Shown: piece by piece, positions 8,318 to 17,521 of the stretch
Layout of the letters: each line of letters starts with the position of its first letter
Numbering within the stretch: the first letter of the stretch is position 1
NCBI GenBank assembly: GCA_963710275.1
Contig: CAVPZS010000007.1
Location: 141,619 to 205,618, forward strand
Length of the DNA stretch: 64,000 bases
Direction of reading: 5' to 3'
From: Rhodoblastus sp963710275
GTDB taxonomy: Bacteria > Pseudomonadota > Alphaproteobacteria > Rhizobiales > Beijerinckiaceae
Made by a program: the position numbers and the translations under genes
The notes under the pieces: generated by a model
The model's database searches: none
Seen by the model: only the letters and a program-made list of their open reading frames with translations
What the model was told of the DNA's origin: nothing

Positions 8318-8341
8318 ATATGCATTTGAATACTAATTTAC
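8318..8341. promoter_or_regulatory. Putative operator, site 2 (korAB / had divergent promoter)
   Basis: In the 188-bp divergent gap between korA and had, ATATGCAT at 8318-8325 overlaps the imperfect dyad GCATT-TG-AATAC at 8322-8333, followed by TAATTTA. Compared with the reverse complement of site 3 (around 16898-16921), 18 of 21 positions from TATGCAT to AATTT are identical. Placement suggests simultaneous control of korAB and the had-bcr operon. Confidence 0.6.
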
Positions 8342-8416
8342 CAAATAAGAAGAACGACGGCAACAGGCAAAAGCGCGCCGCCAGGGGAAGTCCGGAAACG
8401 TCAATCGGGAAACGCC

Positions 8417-9488
8417 ATGAACGAGCAAATTTCTGCGCGTCGCTGGGTGATGACCGCTGTGGGCCAGCCCATGGTCGAGGAGACTTTCCGGCCCGATCCG
8501 GCGCCGGGCGAGGTCGTCGTCGCCATCGCCGGCTGCGGCGTCTGCCATACCGATCTCGGCTATCTCTACGATGGCGTGCGCACCAACCACACCATGCCGC
8601 TGACGCTCGGCCATGAAATTTCCGGCCGCGTCGCCGCGGCGGGCGCCGGCGCCGAAAGCCTGGATCGGGCGGGCCGTCATCATCCCCGCCGTGCTGCCCT
8701 GCGGCGAATGCGCCGAATGCAAGCGCGGACGGCCCAACATCTGCCGCAAGCAGAAAATGCCCGGCAATGACATCCACGGCGGCTTCGGCAGCCATATCGT
8801 CGTACCCTCACGCGGCTTGTGCGCGATCGACGAGGCGCGGCTGGCGAAGGCCGGGCTGTCGCTCGCCGATGTCAGCGTCGTCGCCGACGCCGTGACCACG
8901 CCTTACCAGGCCGTGCTCCGCGCCGAAGTGAAGCCTGGCTCCCTCGCCATCGTCATCGGCGTCGGCGGCGTCGGCGGCTATTCCGCGCAGATCGCCAAGG
9001 CGTTCGGCGCGACGGTCGTCGCCATCGATGTCGACGCGGCCAAGCTCGCCATGATCGGCGAGCGCGTCGCAGCATTGACGCTCAACGCGCGCGACCACGA
9101 CCTGAAGGGCCTCAAGACCGAGATCACCGCATTCTGCAAGGCGCACAATCTGCCGCTGACCGAATGGACCATCTTCGAATGTTCCGGCACGGCGGCCGGG
9201 CAGACCACGGCGTTCGGCCTCCTCACCTTTGGCGCCACGCTGGCCGTGGTCGGCTTCACCATGGACCGGGTGGAAGTGCGGCTGTCGAACCTGATGGCCT
9301 TCGACGCCCGCGCCATCGGCAATTGGGGATGCCCGCCCGAGCTTTATCCCGGGGCGCTCGATCTCGTCCTCGATGGCCGGATCGACCTCAAGCCCTTCAT
9401 CGAACAGCGTGCGCTCGCCGACATCAACGCGGTTTTTTCCGAGGCGCATGGGCACAAGCTGACGCGCCGCGCCATTCTCGTTCCCTGA
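8417..9488 (+). CDS. had: 6-hydroxycyclohex-1-ene-1-carbonyl-CoA dehydrogenase (one frameshift)
   Basis: A zinc-dependent medium-chain alcohol dehydrogenase. The catalytic zinc region is AGCGVCHTDLGYL with GHEISGRV, the structural zinc Cys cluster is PCGECAECKRGRPNIC, and the NAD site is IGVGGVGGYSAQIAKAFGA. It oxidises 6-hydroxycyclohex-1-ene-1-carbonyl-CoA to the 6-oxo compound, after Dch and before Oah. The frame changes once near 8650-8665: dropping one A from GAAAG gives continuous EAWIGRAVIIPAVLPCGEC. Restored length is about 356 residues. It is the first gene of the had-oah/dch-bcrCBAD-fdx transcription unit, downstream of operator site 2. Confidence 0.88.
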
Positions 9489-9501
9489 GAGGATTTCTCC
9501 C

Positions 9502-11370
9502 ATGTCGAAACATCTTGTCGATCACGACATCGTGCCGTTCTCGAGCGTTCCCGGCGTTCGCTACGAAATGCGGCCGGCGAAAACGCCCGACGGCAAGCCC
9601 GTCGCCGGCCTGTTCAACGCCTGGATCATTCTCGACAATCCCAGCCAGTTCAATTCCTACACCACCGAGATGGTCAAGGGCGTGATCCGCGCCTTCCGCG
9701 CCGCCTCCAACGCGCGCGACGTCGTCGCCGTCGTCTTCACAGGCGTCGGCGACAAGGCGTTCTGCACCGGCGGCAACACCAAGGAATATGCCGAATATTA
9801 CGCCGGCAATCCGCAGGAATACCGCCAATACATGCGGCTGTTCAACGACATGGTCTCCGCGATCCTGGGCTGCGACAAGCCGGTGATCTGCCGGGTCAAT
9901 GGCATGCGCATCGGCGGCGGCCAGGAAATCGGCATGGCCTGCGATTTCACCATCACCCAGGATCTGGCGCGTTTCGGCCAGGCCGGCCCCAAGCACGGCT
10001 CCGCCGCGATCGGCGGCGCCACCGACTTCCTGCCGCTGATGGTCGGCGCAGAACGGGCGATGGAATCCGGCACGCTCTGCGAACCCTGGTCGGCGCACAA
10101 GGCCTATCGTCTCGGCGTGGCGCTCGACATCGTCCCGGCGCTGAAGGTCGATGGCGAATTCGTCGCCAATCCGCTGGTCGAGACCGAGCGCTATCTCGAT
10201 AGCTATGGCCGCATCGTCCACGGCGAGCCCAAGACCGGCGAGGCGCTCAAGGCCGGCAAGGCGCTGGTTGCGCGCGGCGTCGTGGACTTGTCGCTGCTCG
10301 ACGAAAAGGTCGAGGCGCTGTGCACGAAACTGATGCTGACCTTCCCGGAGTGCCTGACGAAAAGCTTCGAGGAATTGCGCAAGCCGAAGATCGCCGCCTG
10401 GAACGCCAACAAGGAAGACAGTCGCGCCTGGCTGGCGCTGAACATGATGAACGAGGCCCGCGCCGGCTTCCGCGCCTTCAATGAAGGCCCCAGGGACCAT
10501 CGCGAAATCGACTTCGTCGCCCTGCGCCAGGCGCTGGCGCAAGGCGCGCCCTGGACCGAGGCGATGATCGAGGACCTTGTTCCCGAAGGCCGGGACTGCG
10601 GCATGAGCGCGCCGGTCAAAATCTGGTTCGAGCGCGACGGCAAGCTGCTGCGCCTGCGGCTCGACCGACCCAAGGCCAATGTGCTCGACGCCGCGATGAT
10701 CGCCGCGCTGACCGAGGCATTACGCGGGTTCGGCGAACGGCCGGAACTGCGCGGTATTCTCATCGACGCCGCCGGTCCGCATTTCAGCTTCGGCGCCAGC
10801 GTCGAGGAGCATCTGCCCGAGCAGTGCGCCGCCATGCTGCAGGGATTTCACCAGCTGATCCTGCAAATTCTCGGCTCGCCCGTTCCGGTGCTGGTCGCGA
10901 TCAGGGGCCAGTGCCTCGGCGGCGGGCTGGAGCTGGCCTGCGCCGCGCATCTGCTGTTTGCCGCGCCCGACGCAAAACTCGGGCAGCCGGAAATCCAGAT
11001 CGGCGTTTTCGCGCCGGCGGCGTCCTGCCTGCTGCCGGAGCGGATCGGCCTCGCTGCCGCCGAGGATTTGCTGCTGTCGGGCCGCGCCATCAGCGGCGAT
11101 CAGGCGCTCGCCTTCGGGCTGGTCACCGCGGTCGCCGCCGACCCGGAAGCCGCGGCGCTGGACTATTTCGACCGCCATCTCCTGGCCAAGAGCGCAAGTT
11201 CGTTGCGCTTCGCCGCCCGCGCCGCGCGCCTCGATCTTCATGAGCGCGTCGCCGCCAAACTGACAAAGCTCGAAGACCTCTATCTCGGCGGCCTGATGGC
11301 GACCGAGGACGCCGTTGAGGGCCTTCACGCCTTCATCGAGAAACGCGCCTGCCTCTGGAAGGATCGCTGA
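9502..11370 (+). CDS. oah-dch: In-frame fusion of Oah (6-oxocyclohexene-carbonyl-CoA hydrolase) and Dch (dienoyl-CoA hydratase)
   Basis: One 622-codon frame joins two normally separate crotonase-fold enzymes. Residues 1-367 are Oah: KAFCTGGNTKEYAEYY, MRIGGGQEIGMACDFTI and AGPKHGSAAIGGATDF. Oah opens the ring of 6-oxocyclohex-1-ene-1-carbonyl-CoA by two water additions, giving 3-hydroxypimelyl-CoA. From the ATG at 10603 follow 255 residues of Dch (cyclohexa-1,5-diene-1-carbonyl-CoA hydratase): PKANVLDAAMI, IRGQCLGGGLELACAAHLLFA and LGQPEIQIGVFAPAAS. No stop and no obvious ribosome site separates them (GAC TGC GGC ATG). Either a real fusion or a lost stop, since TGC is one change from TGA. Dch ends 1 bp before bcrC. 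Confidence 0.85.
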   Translation: MSKHLVDHDIVPFSSVPGVRYEMRPAKTPDGKPVAGLFNAWIILDNPSQFNSYTTEMVKGVIRAFRAASNARDVVAVVFTGVGDKAFCTGGNTKEYAEYYAGNPQEYRQYMRLFNDMVSAILGCDKPVICRVNGMRIGGGQEIGMACDFTITQDLARFGQAGPKHGSAAIGGATDFLPLMVGAERAMESGTLCEPWSAHKAYRLGVALDIVPALKVDGEFVANPLVETERYLDSYGRIVHGEPKTGEALKAGKALVARGVVDLSLLDEKVEALCTKLMLTFPECLTKSFEELRKPKIAAWNANKEDSRAWLALNMMNEARAGFRAFNEGPRDHREIDFVALRQALAQGAPWTEAMIEDLVPEGRDCGMSAPVKIWFERDGKLLRLRLDRPKANVLDAAMIAALTEALRGFGERPELRGILIDAAGPHFSFGASVEEHLPEQCAAMLQGFHQLILQILGSPVPVLVAIRGQCLGGGLELACAAHLLFAAPDAKLGQPEIQIGVFAPAASCLLPERIGLAAAEDLLLSGRAISGDQALAFGLVTAVAADPEAAALDYFDRHLLAKSASSLRFAARAARLDLHERVAAKLTKLEDLYLGGLMATEDAVEGLHAFIEKRACLWKDR

Positions 11371-11371
11371 C

Positions 11372-12556
11372 ATGCTGGACAAGAACACGCCGGCGACGGC
11401 GCCGATCGTGGAGCGCTGCGAAGCGCTCTTCTCCGACCTGCATTTCGAGTCCGCGCGGGCCTGGAAAGCCGCCGTTCCCGGCCGCAAGGTCATCGGCTAC
11501 ATGCCCTATTACATTCCGCGCGAACTGATCCACGCCGCGGGCGCGCTGCCGCTGGCCATTCTCGGCGGCGGCGACCAGCTCGAAGTCATTCACGGCGACG
11601 CCTATTACCAGAGCTATATCTGCCGCATTCCGCGCTCGACCATCGAACTCGGCGTCTCCGGCCGCATCGATTTCGTCGACGGCATGCTGTTCCCGTCGAT
11701 CTGCGACGTGATCCGCAACCTCTCGGGCATGTGGAAGCTGATGTTCCCCGATGTCGGCGCGCGCTATGTCGACCTGCCGCAGAATTTCGACGACGAGATC
11801 GGCGGCGAATTCTATCGCAGCGAGCTGAACGAAATCCGCGAATGGCTGGCGGAGATCACCGGCAAGCCGGTCGAGGACGCCGCATTGCGCGCGTCGATCG
11901 CGCTGTTCAACGAGAACCGCCGATTGGTCCGCGCGGTCTACGCCCTGCGCGCGGAAAAACCCTGGAATGCGCCCTCGGCGGAAGTCTATCTGCTGATGCG
12001 CGCCGGGCTGATCCTGCCGGTCGAACAGCATAACCTGCTGCTGCAGGACTACATCGACGCCGCCAGCGAAACCCATCGTCCGATGAAGGACAATTCGCGC
12101 GTCGTCATCTCCGGCGCCTTCTGCGAACAGCCGCCGCTCAATCTGATCAAGTCGATCGAATTGTCCGGCTGCTATATCGTCGATGACGATTTCCTGCTGG
12201 TCAACCGTTGGGAAAAATCCGACGTGGCGCTCGACGGCGATCCGCTCGCCAATCTCGCGTCGGCCTTCCTGCACAATTCCAATTCGACCTCGCCGAAATA
12301 CGAGCCCGACGCCGCGATCAAGGGGCAGTTCCTGGTCGACAGCGTCAGGCGCAACCGCGCCGAAGGCGTGATCTTCGCCATGCCGAGCTTCTGCGATCCC
12401 GCGTTGCTCGACCGGCCGATGCTGCAGACGGTGCTGAAGGCCGCCGGCATTCCCAGCATCGCCTTCAAATATGCCGAGAATTCCGGACAGATGCAGCCGG
12501 TGCGCGAACAGGCCGGAACATTCGCCGATTCGATCAAATTATGGAGCGGAGCATGA
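11372..12556 (+). CDS. bcrC: Benzoyl-CoA reductase subunit C
   Basis: A 394-residue member of the BcrC/BadD/HgdB family, which with BcrB forms the substrate-reducing module carrying a [4Fe-4S] cluster. Family segments seen are GYMPYYIPRELIHAAGALPLAI, YICRIPRSTIEL, FPSICDVIRNLSGMW and ISGAFCEQPPLNLIKSIE. The conserved Cys in PSICD, YICRI and AFCEQ are candidate cluster ligands. Intact in this sequence, unlike its partners. The ATG at 11372 lies 1 bp after the Dch stop; its TGA overlaps the bcrB ATG (ATGA), showing translational coupling. Its presence with Had and Oah identifies the Thauera-type class I reductase. Confidence 0.92.
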   Translation: MLDKNTPATAPIVERCEALFSDLHFESARAWKAAVPGRKVIGYMPYYIPRELIHAAGALPLAILGGGDQLEVIHGDAYYQSYICRIPRSTIELGVSGRIDFVDGMLFPSICDVIRNLSGMWKLMFPDVGARYVDLPQNFDDEIGGEFYRSELNEIREWLAEITGKPVEDAALRASIALFNENRRLVRAVYALRAEKPWNAPSAEVYLLMRAGLILPVEQHNLLLQDYIDAASETHRPMKDNSRVVISGAFCEQPPLNLIKSIELSGCYIVDDDFLLVNRWEKSDVALDGDPLANLASAFLHNSNSTSPKYEPDAAIKGQFLVDSVRRNRAEGVIFAMPSFCDPALLDRPMLQTVLKAAGIPSIAFKYAENSGQMQPVREQAGTFADSIKLWSGA

Positions 12557-13862
12557 CCATCATCACCCGGCCCAAGGCGCTCCCGGCGGAGATCATCCGC
12601 GACGCGTCCATGGCGAAGCAGAAGGAGATGATGGCGCGCCACTACGAGCGGCTGAGCCAATGCGCCCGAGACCGGCGAGAAGGTCGCCTCGACCTTCGTG
12701 CCCGGCAATCTCAACGAGTTGATCCTGTGCTTCGACATCGTCAACAACCTGCCCGAGGTCAACGCCATCCAGAGCGGCCTGCGCAAGCAGAGCGGCGGCT
12801 ATGTGATGGAAGCGGAAAAAGCCGGCCATTCCGAGGACGTCTGCACCTATGTCAAATCCGACATCGGCATGATGGCCAAGGGCAATATCGGCCCCAACGG
12901 ACGCGCGCTGCCCGACCCCGATGTGCTGCTGCTGTCCTACACCGGCTGCTTCACTTTCATGAAATGGTTCGAACTGCTGCGCGAGCAGTACAAGTGCGAA
13001 ACCATCATGCTGCACACGCCCTATCTGGCGACGGCAAGATCACGCCGGAGATGGTGCAATACATGGTCAAGCAGCTCAAGCAGGAGGTCATCCCGACGCT
13101 GGAGCAGGTCTCCGGCGTCAAGTTCGACATCGACCGCCTGCGCGAGTATCTGCGCAAGTCCGCGCAAGCGCCGAGGACGATCACGTCTGGGTGCTGCAAA
13201 GCGGCAAGAACAAGCCGTCGCCGATCGACGCCTATTTCGGCGGCATCTATTACATCGGCCCGATCTTCGGCGCCTTCCGCGGCACCGATGACGCGATCGA
13301 ATATTACAGGTTCCTGCGCCAGGAAGTCGAGGCGCGCATCGCCGAGGGCAAGGGACCGGTGACGCCGGACGGCGACATGCCATACGAGCGCTATCGCCTC
13401 GTCGTCGAGGGGCCGCCGAACTACACCCATTTCCGCCAGTTCTGGAAAATGTTCTACGACGAGGGCGCTGTCGTGGTGGCGTCGAGCTACACCAAGGTCG
13501 GCGGCACCTATGATTACGGCTTCCGCCACGACCCCGACCGTCCGCTGGAATCGCTCGCCGAATATTGCCTGAACGTCTACACCAACCGCAACCTGCCGAT
13601 GCGCGTCGACATGCTGGTCAACTACATCAACGAATATCAGGCCGATGGCCTGCTGATCAATTCGATCAAGAGCTGCAACAGCTTTTCCGCCGGTCAATTG
13701 CTGATCATGCGCGAAGTCGAGAAGCGCACCGGCAAGCCCGCTGCCTTCATCGAAACCGACCTGGTCGATCCCCGCTATTTCTCGTCCGCCAACATCAAGA
13801 ACCGTCTGGAAAGCTATTTCCAGATGATCGAGCAGAAGCGCGCCGGCGCCCACGCAGCCTGA
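12553..13862 (+). CDS. bcrB: Benzoyl-CoA reductase subunit B (three frameshifts)
   Basis: Encodes the second catalytic-module subunit. Readable blocks are PGNLNELILCFDIVNNLPEV, LLSYTGCFTFMKWFELLREQY, YFGGIYYIGPIFGAFRG and GLLINSIKSCNSFSAGQL. Cys in ILCFD, YTGCF and KSCNS are the likely cluster or substrate-pocket ligands. The frame changes near 12662, 13030 and 13170. The second change is explained by GG in place of GGG (LGDGKITPEMVQYM restored). The total inferred span would encode about 436 residues, the normal family size. Together with BcrC it reduces benzoyl-CoA to cyclohexa-1,5-diene-1-carbonyl-CoA. Confidence 0.88.
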
Positions 13863-13872
13863 GGAGGATTTC

Positions 13873-15195
13873 ATGCGCACATTCATCGGCATCGACCTCG
13901 GCTCGACCACGACCAAGGCCGTGGTGCTCGACGAGAACCAGCAGGTCATCGGCCGCGGCATCACCAACTCGCGCTCGAACTACGGCACGGCGGCGCGGGT
14001 CGCCAGCGAGGAGGCGCGGGTCGACGGGCGCTTCACCCTGTTCCGGCGGACGCTGAGCGGACTCGACGGCGACGCGACGCACGTCGACGATTTCCTCGGC
14101 GCGCTGGAACGCAGCTTCCGGCTCGAACAGTTCCTCGAACAGCTCGCGGACCTGGAAGAAACCTGCCTCGGCCAGCTGCAAGACCGAGCGTTTCGTCAAG
14201 GTCGCCGGGAAATGCGGCGACGGCGCTGCAGGAGGTCTTCGCGCGTCTGCGCGCCGAGGCGGCGGAGCTCTTCGCGCCGGGCGCCAAACGCAAGTCCGAC
14301 TTTTTCCGCGACATCGCCGGATCGCGCTTCCACGTCCACGCCGAAGCGGTCGCTCGACGAGGCGGGCGTCGCCGCATGACATGCTGCTCAACGCCTATGA
14401 CAAGTCGATCATCGACGTCGAGAACCGGCCGCCGTCGGGCGATCATGAACGACAAGTTGCGCCGCGCCATGGAGCGCGTGCTGAACCGATCGCGCCATCG
14501 CTGACGCACGGCGTCGCCGGCCTGTCCGACGCGATCGAGCGAACGCTCGGCGCTCGAACTCGAGGAAACCTATCTGGTCGGCACCGGCTACGGCCGCGTC
14601 ACCCTGCCGTTCTCGAAGGAGCATATCCGCTCGGAAATCCTCTGCCACGGCCTCGGCGCGCACATGATGTACCCGAAGCACCCGCACCGTGCTCGACATC
14701 GGCGGCCAGGACACCAAGGGCATCCAGGTCGACGCCGCGGGCATCGTCGAGAATTTCCAGATGAACGATCGCTGCGCCGCCGGCTGCGGCCGCTATCTCG
14801 GCTATATCGCCGACGAGATGAACATGGGGCTGCACGAACTCGGGCCGCTGGCGATGAAGTCGAACAGGCCGGCGCGGATCAATTCGACCTGCACCGTCTT
14901 CGCCGGCGCCGAATTGCGCGACCGGCTTTCGCTCGGCGAAAAGCGCGAGGACATCCTGGCCGGCCTGCACCGCGCCATCATCCTGCGCGCCATATCGATC
15001 ATCTCGCGCTCGGGCGGCGTCACCGACGAATTCACCTTCACCGGCGGCGTCGCCAAGAACGACGCGGCGGTGCGCGAACTGCGCAAGCTCATCAAGGAAA
15101 ACTACGGCGACGTCACCATCAACATCAATCCGGATTCGATCTACACCGGCGCGCTCGGCGCCGCCGAATTCGCCCGCCGCGCCGTCGACGCCTGA
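13873..15195 (+). CDS. bcrA: Benzoyl-CoA reductase subunit A, ATPase/activase (at least four frameshifts)
   Basis: An ASKHA-fold ATPase of the 2-hydroxyacyl-CoA dehydratase activator/BcrAD family. Its N-terminal phosphate-1 motif is FIGIDLGSTTTKAVVLDE. The C-terminal half is well conserved: VLDIGGQDTKGIQVD (phosphate-2), NDRCAAGCGRYLGYIADEM (bridging [4Fe-4S] Cys) and FTGGVAKNDAAVRELRKLI (adenosine motif). It couples ATP hydrolysis to low-potential electron transfer into BcrBC. The 5' and 3' thirds share one frame, but 14190-14690 passes through at least two other frames (ALQEVFARLRAE, then DMLLNAYDKSIIDVENRPP, then LEETYLVGTGYGRVTLPFS). The total length, 441 codons, is normal, so inserted and deleted bases balance. 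Confidence 0.85.
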
Positions 15196-15210
15196 ACGAG
15201 GATTTTGCTC

Positions 15211-16055
15211 ATGACCATTACCGCAGGAATCGACATCGGCACGGGCGCCATCAAGATCGCGATCTTCGACGCCGACGGCGACAAGGAAAACTGGCTGGCG
15301 CAGGCGCGTCGAGCGCATGCGCCAGCGCGATCCCTTGCAGATCGCGGCGCAGGCCTACGACGCAGCCCTCGCCGACGCCGGGCTGACGCGCAACGATGTC
15401 GCCTATTGCGCCACCACCGGCGACGGCGAGGCGCTGGAATTCCACACCGGCCATTTCTATTCGATGACCACCCATGCGCGCGGCGCCATCTACATGCAGC
15501 CGGACTGCCGCGCCGTGCTCGACGTCGGCGCCCTGCATGGCCGCGCGATCCGCATCGACGAGCACGGCAAGGTGCTGAACTACAAGATGACCAGCCAGTG
15601 CGCCTCCGGCTCCGGCCAATTCCTGGAAAATATCGCGCGCTATCTCGGCATCGCCCAGGACGAGATCGGCGCGCTGTCGAAACAGGCGGACAATCCCGAA
15701 AAGGTCTCGGGCATTTGCGCGGTGCTGGCCGAAACCGACGTCATCAACATGGTCTCGCGCGGCATCACCGGCGCCGAACATCCTGAAAGGCATCCATGAC
15801 TCCATGGCCGATCGGCTGGCCAAGCTGCTGAAGACCATCGGCGGCCTCGACGGCAAGATCCAGATGACCGGCGGGCTGGCGCTCGATCTCGGCCTCGTCG
15901 AGGCGATGAAGGAGGCGATGGTGCGCGAGAAGATCAGCGCGCCGATCGACACCCATCCGGACGCGATCTACGCCGGCGCCATCGGCGCGGCGCTGTGGGG
16001 CGCCTTCCGCCATGACAAGCTGAGGAAACTGGCCGCGCAGGCCGAAGCCGCCTGA
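15211..16055 (+). CDS. bcrD: Benzoyl-CoA reductase subunit D, ATPase (two frameshifts)
   Basis: The smaller ASKHA ATPase partner of BcrA. It shows the phosphate-1 motif AGIDIGTGAIKIAIFDADG, the phosphate-2 motif VLDVGALHGRAIRID, the cluster-binding TSQCASGSGQFLENIARYLG and the C-terminal adenosine motif KIQMTGGLALDLGLVEAMK. Frames change near 15305 and near 15778, between GITGAE and the restored ILKGIHDSMADRLAKLL. The start ATG at 15211 follows GAGGA at 15198-15202. BcrA and BcrD form the electron-activating module with a shared [4Fe-4S] cluster between them. Confidence 0.88.
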
Positions 16056-16073
16056 AAAAGGAAGGAAGAAAAC

Positions 16074-16319
16074 ATGGCTTTGATGATCAACGAGGATTGC
16101 ACGGCCTGCGACGCCTGTCGTCCCGTGTGCCCGAACGAGGCGATCGCGCAGGCTGAGCCCGCGTTCACGATCGACGCCTTGCGCTGCACGGAATGCGTCG
16201 GCGCCCATGACGAGCCGCAGTGCCGCCTCGTCTGCCCCGCCAATTGCATTGTCGCCAATCCGGATTGGGAGGAGTCCCACGAGCAGTTGCAGGAAAAATA
16301 CGAGTCCCTGCACGCCTGA
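16074..16319 (+). CDS. fdx: 2[4Fe-4S] ferredoxin
   Basis: An 81-residue ferredoxin with two cluster motifs: CTACDACRPVCPNEA near the N-terminus, and CTECVGAHDEPQCRLVCPANCI with the enlarged Cys spacing and C-terminal extension of the Alvin/Thauera type. It is the expected electron carrier from Kor to benzoyl-CoA reductase. It is the last gene of the had-oah/dch-bcrCBAD unit, 18 bp after bcrD, with an AAGGAAGG ribosome site. It converges on the MaoC-like gene with a 3-bp gap. Confidence 0.93.
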   Translation: MALMINEDCTACDACRPVCPNEAIAQAEPAFTIDALRCTECVGAHDEPQCRLVCPANCIVANPDWEESHEQLQEKYESLHA

Positions 16320-16322
16320 GGC

Positions 16323-16838
16323 TTATCGGCTGCGCGCGGCAAGCATGTTCATCGCCGTGAAGCTGCAGACGACTTCGCCCTGCTGGTTGATCGCTTCGAG
16401 CGCCGATGTCACGATCCCACGATCGGGCTTCGATCGGGAGCGTCTCGCCGAGACAACGGTGACGCGAAGCCGCAATCGGTCGCCGGGCCGAACCGGACGC
16501 AGCCAGCGGACCTCATCGACGCCGGGCGAAGCGAGGCTCGCGACATCCGACAGGTAATGCTCCACAAACAGGCGCATCATCAAGCCGATGGTGTGCCAAC
16601 CGCTGGCGATCAGGCCCTGGAACGGTCCCGAAGCGGCCTTGACTGGATCGACATGCATGGTTTGCGGGTCGAAGCGCCGGGCGAAGGAAATGATTTCCGC
16701 CTCGTCCACGGTAATCGGCCCGAATTCGTAGAGGGAACCCTCAGCATAGTCCTCGAAGAAGCGATCGTCGATGGGCGTCGGGAAAGTGGACAAGGTCAAG
16801 GCTCGCGCTTGCGTCTCAGGCTGCGACCTTGGTCGCAT
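16323..16838 (-). CDS. MaoC-like (hot-dog) enoyl-CoA hydratase/dehydratase
   Basis: A single MaoC-type hot-dog domain of about 171 residues. FFEDYAEGSLYEFGPITVDEAEIISFARRFDPQTMHVD contains the Asp-Pro-x-x-x-His dyad region of R-specific hydratases (DPQTMHVD). It is followed by GLIASGWHTIGLMMRLF and VDEVRWLRPVRPGDRLRLRV. It probably hydrates an enoyl-CoA in the beta-oxidation-like lower pathway; the substrate is unknown. The start is uncertain: ATG 16838 is used, an ATG at 16874 is possible, and neither has a strong ribosome site. It is divergent from the DUF4863 gene, across operator site 3. Confidence 0.75.
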   Translation of the reverse strand: MRPRSQPETQARALTLSTFPTPIDDRFFEDYAEGSLYEFGPITVDEAEIISFARRFDPQTMHVDPVKAASGPFQGLIASGWHTIGLMMRLFVEHYLSDVASLASPGVDEVRWLRPVRPGDRLRLRVTVVSARRSRSKPDRGIVTSALEAINQQGEVVCSFTAMNMLAARSR

Positions 16839-16897
16839 CGATTTTGCCCAAGGAGCGTTACGCAATTCGCCCATTGTGGCAAGAGGGCGCGAATCTG

Positions 16898-16921
16898 CAA
16901 ATTGGTATTGACATGCATAAT
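16898..16921. promoter_or_regulatory. Putative operator, site 3 (MaoC / DUF4863-ligase divergent promoter)
   Basis: GTATT-GA-CATGC at 16905-16916 overlaps TGCAT at 16914-16918, and a TTGACA hexamer at 16908-16913 lies inside it. Read on the minus strand, TATGCAT..CAATACCAATTT matches site 2 at 18 of 21 positions. Overlap with a -35-like hexamer would fit repression of the DUF4863-ligase transcript (inference). Confidence 0.58.
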
Positions 16922-16994
16922 TTAGCTGGCGAAACTATGATCCAGATCAAGTCTCCGCAGCGGGACGAAAAACGAAAAACTTTGGGAGACGACC

Positions 16995-17483
16995 ATGAGC
17001 GGAACCGCGGACAGCGGCGCGCGAGGCGATTTTTTGCGCCTTGTGGGCGAGATTGCGACAGCCATCGGCGACCGTCCCCTCGACGCCAAGCTTGAGGCCT
17101 GGCTCAACGGCGCCTATGCGCCGCGCGGCGACGCCTTCAAAAAACTCGCCGCCGCCATCGAGGCGGGCGCGGAGGAAGGCTGGCTCTGCCAGCGCGAAGC
17201 CGGCGGAATCCGCTTCGGCCGGCCGGTCAAGCCAGGCGCCGAAGCCGGCCTGTTCAGCGTCGACGTCGTGCACATGCCCGCCTGCGCCGGGCCGCACCAC
17301 GTCCATCCGCAAGGCGAGATCGGCATGATCGCGCCGACCGAGGCGGAGCCGACCTTCGACGGCCATCCCGAGGGCTGGTACGTCTACGGCCCCGGCACGG
17401 CGCATCATCCGACCGTGCGCGACGGCGCGGCTTTCATTCTCTATCTGCTGCCCGACGGCGCGATCGAGTTCACCGGACGTTGA
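16995..17483 (+). CDS. DUF4863 / 4-hydroxylaminobenzoate lyase-like cupin protein
   Basis: A 162-residue protein. The N-terminal helical part (about residues 1-60) is followed by a small cupin-like metal-binding domain: HMPACAGPHHVHPQGEIGMI (His-rich strand with Glu), HPEGWYVYGPGTAHHPTVRDG and AFILYLLPDGAIEF. The family is annotated from PnbB, a lyase of nitroaromatic degradation, but members also sit beside benzoate-CoA ligase and box genes, where their role is not established. It begins the ligase transcript, 38 bp before bclA, under operator site 3. Its start ATG follows GGGAGACGACC. Confidence 0.65.
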   Translation: MSGTADSGARGDFLRLVGEIATAIGDRPLDAKLEAWLNGAYAPRGDAFKKLAAAIEAGAEEGWLCQREAGGIRFGRPVKPGAEAGLFSVDVVHMPACAGPHHVHPQGEIGMIAPTEAEPTFDGHPEGWYVYGPGTAHHPTVRDGAAFILYLLPDGAIEFTGR

Positions 17484-17521
17484 TTTTCATTCGCGACTCC
17501 CCGCAAAGGATCGAAGACGCC

